Source: Hyphomicrobiales bacterium (GTDB lineage: Bacteria; Pseudomonadota; Alphaproteobacteria; Rhizobiales; Rhizobiaceae). Taken from it: a stretch of 64,000 nt of DNA. The position numbers and the translations under genes were made by a program. Location of the stretch: the NCBI GenBank assembly GCA_900465675.1, contig UBJR01000028.1, positions 62,001 through 126,000 on the forward strand. Reading direction: 5' to 3'. The first letter of the stretch is position 1. Each line of letters opens with the position of its first letter. The notes beneath the pieces were generated by a model. That model saw only the letters and a program-made list of their open reading frames with translations, was not told the DNA's origin and ran no database searches. Below are positions 34,596-42,839 of this stretch, piece after piece.

Positions 34596-35531
34596 TTACG
34601 CCCTTGGGTGGGCACGATCATAGACTTCGAGCAACCGGGCCGAATCGACGCCCGTATAGACCTGGGTGGTGGAAAGGCTGGCGTGGCCGAGAAGCTCCTG
34701 GATGGTGCGCAGATCTCCGCCGCCGGCGAGCAGATGGGTGGCGAAGGAGTGGCGCAGCGCATGCGGCGTTGCGGTTTCCGGCAGGCCAAAGGCGCTGCGC
34801 ATCGTCTGCATCGTGCGCTGGATGATCGCCGGCTGCAGCTTGCCGCCGCGGGCGCCGCGGAAGAGCGGCTCGGTTGCCTCGAGATGGAACGGGCAAAGCG
34901 CGCTGTATTTACCGATCGCCTCACCGACGATGGCAAGTAGGGGGACCAAGCGTGTCTTGTTGCCTTTACCGGTGATACGCAGTGACGTTGCGCCGGCGTG
35001 GAAATCTCCAGGTGTCAGATCGAGTGCTTCGGAGATGCGCAGGCCGCAGCCGTAAAGCAGTGTCATGACCGCGGCGTCGCGGGCGGCGATCCAGGGCTCG
35101 TCATGCATCTGCGCCTCGCCGCTGACGACGGTTACGGCCTGACGGTCGGAAAGCGGCTTCGGCAGCGATTTCGGCTGTTTGGGTGAGCGCACCGCGCTGG
35201 CACCGGCAGCGTTCACCAGGCCCTTCTTTTCGAGATAGCGAAGCAGCGAGCGCAGGCCGGCGAGATTGCGGCCGAGCGAGCGGGCGCCTGATCCTACCTT
35301 GCGGCGGGCGGCCAGGAAGGCGCGGAAATCGGCAGGGCGCAACGCCTCGATATCCTTCAGCGTCGTGGGGCCACCGAGATGGCCGGTGAGGAAGGTCAGA
35401 AACTGGCGGCTGTCGCGTTCGTATGCGTCGAGCGTATGAGCTGAAAGGCGGCGTTCGCCCGCGAGGCTCATAAGCCAGGCGCTGCGTTCGGCCATCAGCC
35501 GCGGATCGGCAATAATCAGAAGTTCGTTCAC
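34596..35531 (-). CDS. xerC: Tyrosine recombinase XerC
   Basis: Site-specific recombinase that with XerD resolves chromosome dimers at dif. The 311-residue protein has the SAM-like N-terminal core-binding domain (LSAHTLDAYERDSRQFLTFL). Its catalytic domain has a complete set of residues: Arg165 (CGLRISEAL), Lys189 (ITGKGNKTR), His257 and Arg260 (HALRHSFATH), His283 (LLGHASLSTTQ) and the nucleophile Tyr292 (VYTGVD). The house-keeping neighbours, next to priA and away from any element boundary, argue for the chromosomal Xer enzyme rather than a phage integrase. It is divergent from the ATPase gene. Confidence 0.93.
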   Translation of the reverse strand: MNELLIIADPRLMAERSAWLMSLAGERRLSAHTLDAYERDSRQFLTFLTGHLGGPTTLKDIEALRPADFRAFLAARRKVGSGARSLGRNLAGLRSLLRYLEKKGLVNAAGASAVRSPKQPKSLPKPLSDRQAVTVVSGEAQMHDEPWIAARDAAVMTLLYGCGLRISEALDLTPGDFHAGATSLRITGKGNKTRLVPLLAIVGEAIGKYSALCPFHLEATEPLFRGARGGKLQPAIIQRTMQTMRSAFGLPETATPHALRHSFATHLLAGGGDLRTIQELLGHASLSTTQVYTGVDSARLLEVYDRAHPRA

Positions 35532-35666
35532 GGCGGCGGCCTTGATTTTGGTGTTCGCTGCCGATCTTGACCGAGGGACATTATGGAATTGCTAAGATCG
35601 GCCAAGCCAGGCTGGAGCCGCGTCCCACCCATTCTTTTTGGTGCTGCTTTGCGCTAAAGCGGTGTC

Positions 35667-36815
35667 ATGCGCCTTCGCTCGATGTTTGCCCAGAATTACC
35701 GTTCGCTGCGTTCGATCCGTATGGATCTGGCGGATACGACGCTGTTCCTTGGCGAAAACGGTGCGGGCAAATCCAATCTCTACCGTGCGCTGCAGCTGGT
35801 ACAGGCGGCGGTGCGGGGACGATTGGCGCACGAGCTTGCAGCGGAAGGCGGGATGCTCTCGGCGCTCTGGTCGGGGACGCGGCGCAAATCCGAGGGACCG
35901 GCGCGTATCAGGCTCGAAGTCGAGATCGTCGACGAGGAGCGGGCGATCACGTTTCGCTATCACGTCGAAGCCGGGCTCCGGCCGCCGAAGGCAGCGGCAG
36001 GCTTTGCGCTCGAACCACAGGTGAAGGCCGAGGAGCTTTCGGTGGAGACCGGGCGCCGGGCAGTGACGATGATGAAACGTGCCGGGCCTGCCATCTCGGT
36101 GCGCGGCGGCGACGGCCGGATGGAGAACTATCCGGATGAAGCACTGACCTCGGAAACGGCGATCGCGCTGCTCGGTGACGCCGGGCATTTTCCCGAGGTT
36201 GCGGCCTTCCGGCGGATCGTTAGCAATTGGCGCTTTTTCCATGGCTTTCGCACCGACCGGGCGTCGCCTCTGCGCCACCCCTGCCTCGCCGTCACCGGTC
36301 CGATGCTCGATGAGGACGGCGCCAATCTGGCCGCTGTGTTCGCGACGCTTGTCCATACCAGGCAGGATACGGTGGAACTCGACCGTATTCTGGCATCGGC
36401 GCTCGGCGGGGCGAAGCTCGTTGTTCCTGATCCGGGAGAGACGGCAGAGTTCGGGCTTATTCTGCCCGATTTTCCGCATCGGGTGTTTCAGCCCCGCGAG
36501 CTTTCGGATGGACAGATTCGTTTTCTCGGTCTTGCGGCTGCACTTCTTTCCTATCGGCTGCCGCCATTGATCGCGCTTAACGAACCCGAGTCGAGCCTGC
36601 ATCCCGATATGCTATTGCCGCTTGCCGACATGATTGCTGAGGCTTCGAAGAGCAGTCAGGTCTGGATCGTGACGCATTCCGAAAAGCTGGCGGAAGCGGT
36701 GCGTGAGCGATGCGGCGTTCGTCCGCGCAAGGTGATCCGTGAGAACGGCGCCACCTGGATCGAAGGCATGCGGCTGACGGGCACGATTGCTGGTGACGAT
36801 GACGAAGACGACTAG
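35667..36815 (+). CDS. Solitary SMC/RecF/OLD-like AAA ATPase
   Basis: A 382-residue ABC-class ATPase without an attached nuclease. Walker A GENGAGKS is at residues 29-36, right after the RecF-like opening RSMFAQNYRSLRSIRMDL. The signature-like FQPRELSDGQIRFLGLAAALL, the Walker B PLIALNEPESSLHPDML and the switch histidine VWIVTHSEKLAEAV are all intact. The central ~200 residues are variable. The TOPRIM domain of OLD nucleases is absent, so it is closer to the stand-alone AAA_21 proteins of unknown role. It is co-oriented with priA, 51 bases upstream, which would suit a repair or restart function; this is inference. Confidence 0.82.
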   Translation: MRLRSMFAQNYRSLRSIRMDLADTTLFLGENGAGKSNLYRALQLVQAAVRGRLAHELAAEGGMLSALWSGTRRKSEGPARIRLEVEIVDEERAITFRYHVEAGLRPPKAAAGFALEPQVKAEELSVETGRRAVTMMKRAGPAISVRGGDGRMENYPDEALTSETAIALLGDAGHFPEVAAFRRIVSNWRFFHGFRTDRASPLRHPCLAVTGPMLDEDGANLAAVFATLVHTRQDTVELDRILASALGGAKLVVPDPGETAEFGLILPDFPHRVFQPRELSDGQIRFLGLAAALLSYRLPPLIALNEPESSLHPDMLLPLADMIAEASKSSQVWIVTHSEKLAEAVRERCGVRPRKVIRENGATWIEGMRLTGTIAGDDDEDD

Positions 36816-36866
36816 CCGTTTTCAGCGGGTTTCCTTTCTGTTGCGTTGCGGGCATGGTCTGCCGCG

Positions 36867-39083
36867 ATGAGCACAGATTCGTCCGATCTCTTTGGCGCAT
36901 TGTTCGAGACACCACCGGCAACCCGCACGGTTCCGGTGCTCGTTCCGCTGCCTGCACCGCGGCCCTATTCCTACGCCGTGCCTGATGGCATGGCGGTCGA
37001 GCCCGGTTCTGTCGTCCAGGTGCCGCTTGGGCCGCGTCAGGTCATCGGCGTCGTCTGGGATGGCGGCGAAGATGGCGTCGATCCGAAGAAGCTGCGGCCG
37101 ATCACCCATGTCTTCGATTGCCCGCCGCTGACCAAGGAGATGCGCGATTTCATCGATTGGGTCGCCGCCTATACGCTCTCGCCGCCCGGTCTCGTGGCGC
37201 GCATGGCTCTTCGGGCTCCGAATGCTTTCGAACCGGAGCCGATGGTGGAAGGCCTGCGCTTCGTCGGCGGCGGACCGGAGAGGATGACACCGGCGCGCGC
37301 CCGCGTGCTCGATACGGCTTCCGACGGCGTTTCTTGGACGCGGACAGGGCTCGCCCATGCCGCGGGTGTTTCTACCAGTGTCGTGGATGGCCTGATCAGC
37401 CAGGGGATTTTCGAAACCATCTTTCTGCCGCCACCGCCTGTCGTCGCGAAGCCCGATCCGGACTTTGCGCCGTCGCGGCTCGCCGGTCCGCAGAAGGAAG
37501 CCGCCGACGAGATTCTGGCCGAGGTGCGCAACGGCGCGTTCGCGGTGTCGCTGATCGACGGCGTGACGGGCTCCGGCAAGACCGAAGTCTATTTCGAGGC
37601 GATCGCCGAGACGCTGCGGCGTGGAAAGCAGGTGCTGATCCTGCTGCCGGAGATCGCGCTGACGGCGAGCTTCCTCGAACGTTTTCAGGATCGCTTCGGG
37701 GCCAAGCCCGCCGAATGGCATTCGGATCTCGCGCCGCGCATGCGAGAAAAGGTCTGGCGCCAAGCGGTGACCGGCGAGGTGCGCGTCGTTGCCGGTGCGC
37801 GCTCGGCGCTGTTCCTGCCGTTCGAGGATCTCGGTCTCATCATCGTCGATGAGGAGCATGACCCGGCCTACAAGCAGGAAGACAGGGTCTATTACAATGC
37901 ACGCGACATGGCCGTGGTGCGCGGCCGTATCGGTGATTTTCCCGTCGTGCTGGTTTCGGCCACGCCATCGGTGGAGAGCCAGGTCAATGGCCAGAGCGGC
38001 CGCTACACGACGATCCATCTGCCGACGCGCTTCGGCGATGCGGCGATGCCTGATCTTCACCTTGTCGATATGCGGCGTCACGCGCCGGAGCGCGGCGGCT
38101 TCCTGTCGCCGGTGCTGATCCGGGCGATCGGCAAGACGGTGGAGAAGAAGGAGCAGGCGCTGCTCTTTCTCAACCGCCGTGGCTATGCTCCGCTGACGCT
38201 TTGCCGTGTCTGCGGTCACCGCTTCCAATGCCCACAATGTTCAAGCTGGCTCGTGGAGCACCGCTTCCGAAGCCAGCTGCAATGCCATCAATGCGGCCAT
38301 ACCGAGCGCACGCCTGAGGCATGCCCGGAATGCGGCACGCTCGATCATCTCGTCGCCTGTGGCCCCGGGGTGGAGCGGATCGCCGAGGAAGTCGAGCGGC
38401 ATTTTCCCGACGCGCGCACCATCGTGCTCTCTTCCGATATCACCGGCGGTGTGAAGCGGCTGCGGCTGGAGCTTGATGCGATCGCCAAGGGTGAGGCCGA
38501 TATCGTCATCGGAACGCAGCTCGTCGCCAAGGGGCATAACTTCCCGCTGATCACGCTGGTTGGTATCGTCGATGCCGATCTCGGCCTCGCCAACGGCGAT
38601 CCGCGCGCGGCGGAGCGAACCTTCCAGCTGCTGTCGCAGGTTACCGGCCGCGCCGGACGAACGGGTTTGAAGAGCCACGGTCTGTTGCAGACCTATCAGC
38701 CGCAGCATCCCGTCATGCAGGCGATCGTCTCGGGCGATGCGGGTGCCTTCTACGAGCGCGAGATCACCGAGCGCGAGCGCGCGATTCTGCCGCCGTTCGG
38801 CCGTCTCGCCTCGATCATCGTTTCGGCGGAGACCCGCCAGGATGCGGAGGCTCATGCGCGCGGCATCCGCGGTTCCGCGCCGCAGGTCTCGGGCATTTCC
38901 GTGCTGGGACCGGCCGAAGCGCCGCTTGCAATCGTCCGCGGTCGCCATCGTTTCCGGTTGCTCGTCCACGGGCGCCGTAATTCCGATATGCAGGCGTTTC
39001 TGAAGACCATGCTGTCGCAGGCGCCGAAAGGGCGTGGCTCCATTCAGGTCCAGCTCGACATCGATCCGCAGAGCTTCCTTTAA
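36867..39083 (+). CDS. priA: Primosomal protein PriA (replication restart helicase)
   Basis: 3'-5' superfamily 2 helicase that reloads the replisome at stalled forks. The 738-residue protein has an N-terminal DNA-binding domain (VPLPAPRPYSYAVPDGM ... GPRQVIGVVWDG). Walker A GVTGSGKT is at 232-239, LLPEIALTASFLERF follows, and the DEEHD box sits in LIIVDEEHDPAYKQEDR. The zinc-binding insert has eight cysteines in CRVCGHRFQCPQC ... QCHQCG ... CPECG. GTQLVAKGHNFP and QVTGRAGRTG are helicase motifs V and VI. ATG at 36867 is used; the TTG at 36846 adds seven residues with no conserved sequence. Confidence 0.96.
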   Translation: MSTDSSDLFGALFETPPATRTVPVLVPLPAPRPYSYAVPDGMAVEPGSVVQVPLGPRQVIGVVWDGGEDGVDPKKLRPITHVFDCPPLTKEMRDFIDWVAAYTLSPPGLVARMALRAPNAFEPEPMVEGLRFVGGGPERMTPARARVLDTASDGVSWTRTGLAHAAGVSTSVVDGLISQGIFETIFLPPPPVVAKPDPDFAPSRLAGPQKEAADEILAEVRNGAFAVSLIDGVTGSGKTEVYFEAIAETLRRGKQVLILLPEIALTASFLERFQDRFGAKPAEWHSDLAPRMREKVWRQAVTGEVRVVAGARSALFLPFEDLGLIIVDEEHDPAYKQEDRVYYNARDMAVVRGRIGDFPVVLVSATPSVESQVNGQSGRYTTIHLPTRFGDAAMPDLHLVDMRRHAPERGGFLSPVLIRAIGKTVEKKEQALLFLNRRGYAPLTLCRVCGHRFQCPQCSSWLVEHRFRSQLQCHQCGHTERTPEACPECGTLDHLVACGPGVERIAEEVERHFPDARTIVLSSDITGGVKRLRLELDAIAKGEADIVIGTQLVAKGHNFPLITLVGIVDADLGLANGDPRAAERTFQLLSQVTGRAGRTGLKSHGLLQTYQPQHPVMQAIVSGDAGAFYEREITERERAILPPFGRLASIIVSAETRQDAEAHARGIRGSAPQVSGISVLGPAEAPLAIVRGRHRFRLLVHGRRNSDMQAFLKTMLSQAPKGRGSIQVQLDIDPQSFL

Positions 39084-39165
39084 AAACAGCGTCTGCTGGC
39101 CGTTTTCCACCGCCTGCAATCATGCCATAAGGACTGCCAAACGCGGCATGATTTGGGGTCGATTC

Positions 39166-39555
39166 ATGGAGTTCTATTTTCCGGAAACCTTTGGCGAGCA
39201 GCTGGCATTCTGCTGCGCGGCATTCACGGCGGCTGCCGGTTTCGTCATGATGTTCGCGCCCGGTTATGCGATGAAGCTTTTTGGGCTTGCGCCGCGCGGC
39301 GAGCGGCGGGACGGCTACGCGGAACAGCGGTCGGTCGGCGGATTCTATCTCGGATTCGGCCTTGCGGCGATCATGCTGGCGCAGGACTTCATCTATATGG
39401 CGCTCGGCGCCGCCTTCGCGATGGCGTTTTTCGCACGCATCATTTCGCTCCTTTCAGATAAGGGGAGCACAATTATCAACTATTTACTTCTGGTTGTGCA
39501 GGCGATCCTCGCGGCTGTTCCGCTGGCCTATTCTTTCGGCTTCCTCACAACCTGA
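39166..39555 (+). CDS. Small integral membrane protein, unknown
   Basis: I do not recognise the family with certainty. The 129-residue protein has four hydrophobic segments: FCCAAFTAAAGFVMMFAPGY, VGGFYLGFGLAAIMLAQDFI, MALGAAFAMAFFARIISLL and LLLVVQAILAAVPLAYSFGF. The loop APRGERRDGYAEQRSVGG is polar and probably cytoplasmic, and a Gln/Arg pair before helix 2 (EQRSVGGFYLG) resembles small DUF4345-like membrane proteins. ATG at 39166 follows GGGGT; an alternative at 39148 adds six residues. It sits between priA and the atp operon, and nothing in the sequence ties it to either. Confidence 0.65.
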   Translation: MEFYFPETFGEQLAFCCAAFTAAAGFVMMFAPGYAMKLFGLAPRGERRDGYAEQRSVGGFYLGFGLAAIMLAQDFIYMALGAAFAMAFFARIISLLSDKGSTIINYLLLVVQAILAAVPLAYSFGFLTT

Positions 39556-39809
39556 ATTACCGGGCAGCGGACCGCCTGCTCGCCTGCCTCCACGCCATTT
39601 CACGATTTTGCCGATAGAAAATCATTCGAAAGGCATATTCGGGCGTTACGCGTGTTGCGAGTCCCTGCGTCCTATGTTAGACGGACCCCGAATTTCGGAA
39701 GAAGCAAGAGGCTTCTCTTGCGATTTCTGGGGGAAATCAAAACGAATTCAAGAGCATAGGTCAGGCGCCCGCCGACGGCCGGATTCTTGAATTGAAATCA
39801 GGGAAATTT

Positions 39810-40376
39810 GTGCCCGTGGCAGACACGTCCCAGCTTACTTCTGGTGTTGCAGAGCGATATGCGTCCTCGCTGTTCGATCTGGCGCTTGAAGAAGGTGCCG
39901 TCGAGAGCGTCACCGCTGATCTCGACCGTTTCCAGGCGATGCTGGATGAGAGCGACGACCTGAAGCGTTTCGTCGCCAGCCCGGTATTCTCGGCTGACGA
40001 TCAGCTGAAGGCTATCGTCGCCATCAGCGAGAAGGCCGGTATTTCCGGTTTCGTCGGTAACTTCCTGAAGGTCGTGGCGCGTAACCGCCGCCTGTTCGCC
40101 CTCCCGGGCATGATCAAGGCCTTCCGCATCATCGCTGCCCGTCAGCGTGGCGAAATTTCTGCCGAGGTTGCCTCGGCCCATGCGCTGACCGCAGCGCAGG
40201 AAACTGAATTGAAGGCGGCGCTGAAGAGCGCCACCGGCAAAGACGTGGCGATTGCCGTCACGGTTGATCCGTCAATTCTTGGTGGTCTGATCGTGAAGGT
40301 CGGGTCCCGTCAGATTGATACGTCGCTTCGTACCAAACTTTCTACTCTCAAGCTTGCATTGAAAGAGGTTGGCTGA
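39810..40376 (+). CDS. atpH: ATP synthase F1 delta subunit
   Basis: Peripheral-stalk subunit joining the alpha3beta3 head to the b subunits. The 188-residue product opens PVADTSQLTSGVAERYASSLFDLA and has the conserved LDRFQAMLDESDDLKRFVASPVFSADDQ and C-terminal IDPSILGGLIVKVGSRQIDTSLRTKL-type segment (here VDPSILGGL...). GTG at 39810 is preferred because AGGGA lies seven bases upstream and the length matches rhizobial AtpH; the TTG at 39792 would add six residues. First gene of atpHAGDC. A 254 bp gap precedes it and probably contains the promoter, though I cannot pick out convincing -35/-10 boxes. Confidence 0.95.
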   Translation: MPVADTSQLTSGVAERYASSLFDLALEEGAVESVTADLDRFQAMLDESDDLKRFVASPVFSADDQLKAIVAISEKAGISGFVGNFLKVVARNRRLFALPGMIKAFRIIAARQRGEISAEVASAHALTAAQETELKAALKSATGKDVAIAVTVDPSILGGLIVKVGSRQIDTSLRTKLSTLKLALKEVG

Positions 40377-41905
40377 TGGATATCCGCGCCGCGGAAATTT
40401 CCGCAATTCTCAAAGATCAAATCAAAAACTTCGGCAAAGAAGCTGAAGTCTCGGAAGTCGGCCAGGTTCTCTCTGTCGGCGACGGTATTGCTCGCGTTTA
40501 CGGTCTGGACAACGTTCAGGCCGGTGAAATGGTCGAGTTCCCCGGCGGCATCCGCGGTATGGCCCTGAACCTCGAATCCGACAACGTCGGCGTGGTTATC
40601 TTCGGCTCGGACCGTGACATCAAGGAAGGCGACACCGTCAAGCGTACGGGTGCCATCGTTGACGTTCCGGTTGGTCCGGAACTTCTCGGCCGTGTTGTCG
40701 ACGCTCTCGGCAACCCGATCGACGGCAAGGGCCCGATCAACGCAACGCGCCGTTCGCGCGTTGACGTCAAGGCTCCGGGCATCATTCCGCGTAAGTCGGT
40801 TCATGAGCCGATGTCGACCGGCCTCAAGGCTATCGACGCGCTCATCCCGGTCGGCCGTGGCCAGCGCGAGCTCGTCATCGGTGACCGCCAGACCGGCAAG
40901 ACCGCCATCATTCTCGACGCGATCCTGAACCAGAAGGCTATTCACGAGTCTGGTCCGGAAGGCGAAAAGCTGTTCTGCGTGTACGTCGCTGTCGGCCAGA
41001 AGCGCTCGACGGTTGCCCAGTTCGTCAAGGTTCTCGAAGAACGCGGCGCTCTGAAGTACTCGATCATCGTTGCTGCGACGGCTTCCGATCCGGCTCCGAT
41101 GCAGTTCCTGGCACCGTTTGCCGGTTGCGCCATGGGCGAATACTTCCGTGACAACGGCCAGCACGCTCTCATCGGCTACGACGACCTTTCCAAGCAGGCC
41201 GTTTCCTACCGTCAGATGTCGCTCCTGCTGCGCCGCCCGCCGGGCCGCGAAGCTTACCCGGGCGACGTTTTCTACCTTCACTCGCGTCTCCTCGAGCGCG
41301 CTGCAAAGATGAGCGACGAAAAGGGCGCCGGTTCGCTGACCGCTCTGCCGGTCATCGAAACGCAGGGTAACGACGTTTCGGCGTTCATCCCGACCAACGT
41401 GATCTCGATCACCGACGGCCAGATCTTCCTCGAAACCGACCTGTTCTATCAGGGTATCCGCCCGGCTGTTAACGTCGGTCTGTCGGTTTCGCGCGTCGGT
41501 TCTGCCGCGCAGATCAAGGCGATGAAGCAGGTTGCCGGCTCGATCAAGGGCGAACTCGCCCAGTACCGCGAAATGGCCGCCTTCGCTCAGTTCGGTTCGG
41601 ACCTCGATGCCTCGACGCAGCGCCTGCTGAACCGCGGCGCACGTCTGACCGAACTTCTGAAGCAGCCGCAGTTCTCGCCGCTGAAGACCGAAGAGCAGGT
41701 TGCTGTGATCTTCGCTGGCGTGAATGGCTATCTCGACAAGATTGCCGTCAACCAGATCGGCAAGTTCGAACAGGGTCTGCTTTCCTACCTCCGCTCGGAA
41801 GGTAAGGCGATCCTCGATACGATCCGCACGGAAAAGGCCATCAGCGACGATACGAAGGGCAAGCTCGTTGCTGCTCTCGACTCGTTCTCGAAGTCTTTCG
41901 CCTGA
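40376..41905 (+). CDS. atpA: ATP synthase F1 alpha subunit
   Basis: Non-catalytic nucleotide-binding subunit of the F1 hexamer. At 509 residues it has normal length. Key motifs are the P-loop GDRQTGKTA near residue 169, VYVAVGQKRSTVAQFVKVLEE, the conserved AEYFRDNGQHAL-type region here MGEYFRDNGQHALIGYDDLSK, and LLRRPPGREAYPGDVFYLHS with the arginine-finger region SVSRVGSAAQIKAMK. The ATG overlaps the atpH stop by one base (TGATG), indicating translational coupling. Confidence 0.98.
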   Translation: MDIRAAEISAILKDQIKNFGKEAEVSEVGQVLSVGDGIARVYGLDNVQAGEMVEFPGGIRGMALNLESDNVGVVIFGSDRDIKEGDTVKRTGAIVDVPVGPELLGRVVDALGNPIDGKGPINATRRSRVDVKAPGIIPRKSVHEPMSTGLKAIDALIPVGRGQRELVIGDRQTGKTAIILDAILNQKAIHESGPEGEKLFCVYVAVGQKRSTVAQFVKVLEERGALKYSIIVAATASDPAPMQFLAPFAGCAMGEYFRDNGQHALIGYDDLSKQAVSYRQMSLLLRRPPGREAYPGDVFYLHSRLLERAAKMSDEKGAGSLTALPVIETQGNDVSAFIPTNVISITDGQIFLETDLFYQGIRPAVNVGLSVSRVGSAAQIKAMKQVAGSIKGELAQYREMAAFAQFGSDLDASTQRLLNRGARLTELLKQPQFSPLKTEEQVAVIFAGVNGYLDKIAVNQIGKFEQGLLSYLRSEGKAILDTIRTEKAISDDTKGKLVAALDSFSKSFA

Positions 41906-41931
41906 TCGGGCTCAGTTAGGACGGATAACGG

Positions 41932-42816
41932 ATGCCTTCACTTAAGGATCTGAAAAACCGGATCGCCTCCGTCAAGGCGACGCAGAAGATTACCAAGGCG
42001 ATGAAAATGGTCGCCGCGGCTAAGCTTCGGCGTGCGCAGGAGGCGGCCGAGGCCGCCCGGCCTTATTCGGAGCGCATGGCGGCTGTTCTCGCGAACATCG
42101 CCCATGCAGTTACCGACGCCGACGGTGCGCCGTTGCTCATGACCGGTACAGGCAAGGATCAGGTTCACCTGCTCGTCGTCTGCACCGCAGAGCGCGGTCT
42201 TTGCGGCGGTTTCAACTCGCAGATTTCGCGTTTTGCACGTGATCATGCCCGCAAGCTCATTGCTCAGGGCAAGACCGTCAAGATCTTCACCGTTGGCAAG
42301 AAGGGCTACGACAGCCTGCGCCGCGAATTCTCTTCGCTCATCACCGAGCGCAAGGAACTGCGCGACGTCAAGCGTGTCGGCTTCGAGAATGCGGACCAGA
42401 TCGGCAAGCGCATCATCGAGATGTTCGAAGCTGGTGAGTTCGACGTCTGCACGTTGTTCTATTCCGAGTTCAAGTCGGTCATCAGCCAGATCCCGACGGC
42501 ACAGCAGATCATTCCCGCGAAGGTGCCGGAAGGCGTCACCGAGGATGCTGCCCATGCCGGCGCTGTCTATGAATACGAGCCGGATCCGGCATCGATCCTT
42601 GAGGATCTGATTCCGCGCAACATTTCTGTCCAGATCTTCCGCGCACTGCTTGAAAACGCAGCTGGCGAGATGGGCGCGAAGATGAGCGCCATGGACAACG
42701 CGACACGTAACGCAGGTGAGATGATCAACAAGCTGACGCTCAACTACAATCGTCAGCGTCAGGCGCAGATCACCAAGGAACTCATTGAAATCATTTCGGG
42801 CGCGGAAGCGCTCTGA
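41932..42816 (+). CDS. atpG: ATP synthase F1 gamma subunit
   Basis: Central rotor shaft of F1. The 294-residue protein has the two long coiled-coil termini typical of gamma: PSLKDLKNRIASVKATQKITKAMKMV at the N-terminus and GEMGAKMSAMDNATRNAGEMINKLTLNYNRQRQAQITKELIEI at the C-terminus. The Rossmann-like middle has ERGLCGGFNSQISR. It follows atpA after 26 bases and precedes atpD by 23, with a strong AGGA-type ribosome site. Confidence 0.97.
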   Translation: MPSLKDLKNRIASVKATQKITKAMKMVAAAKLRRAQEAAEAARPYSERMAAVLANIAHAVTDADGAPLLMTGTGKDQVHLLVVCTAERGLCGGFNSQISRFARDHARKLIAQGKTVKIFTVGKKGYDSLRREFSSLITERKELRDVKRVGFENADQIGKRIIEMFEAGEFDVCTLFYSEFKSVISQIPTAQQIIPAKVPEGVTEDAAHAGAVYEYEPDPASILEDLIPRNISVQIFRALLENAAGEMGAKMSAMDNATRNAGEMINKLTLNYNRQRQAQITKELIEIISGAEAL

Positions 42817-42839
42817 GGTTAGAGAAAGAGGGTATTAGA

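Noticed and set aside
34596..35531. Phage or island integrase
   Set aside because: The recombinase has chromosomal XerC features and sits among house-keeping genes. No tRNA, attachment repeats or phage genes are adjacent.
35667..36815. Anti-phage defence ATPase
   Set aside because: No nuclease, effector or other defence gene is adjacent and the surroundings are conserved replication genes, so a defence call is unsupported.
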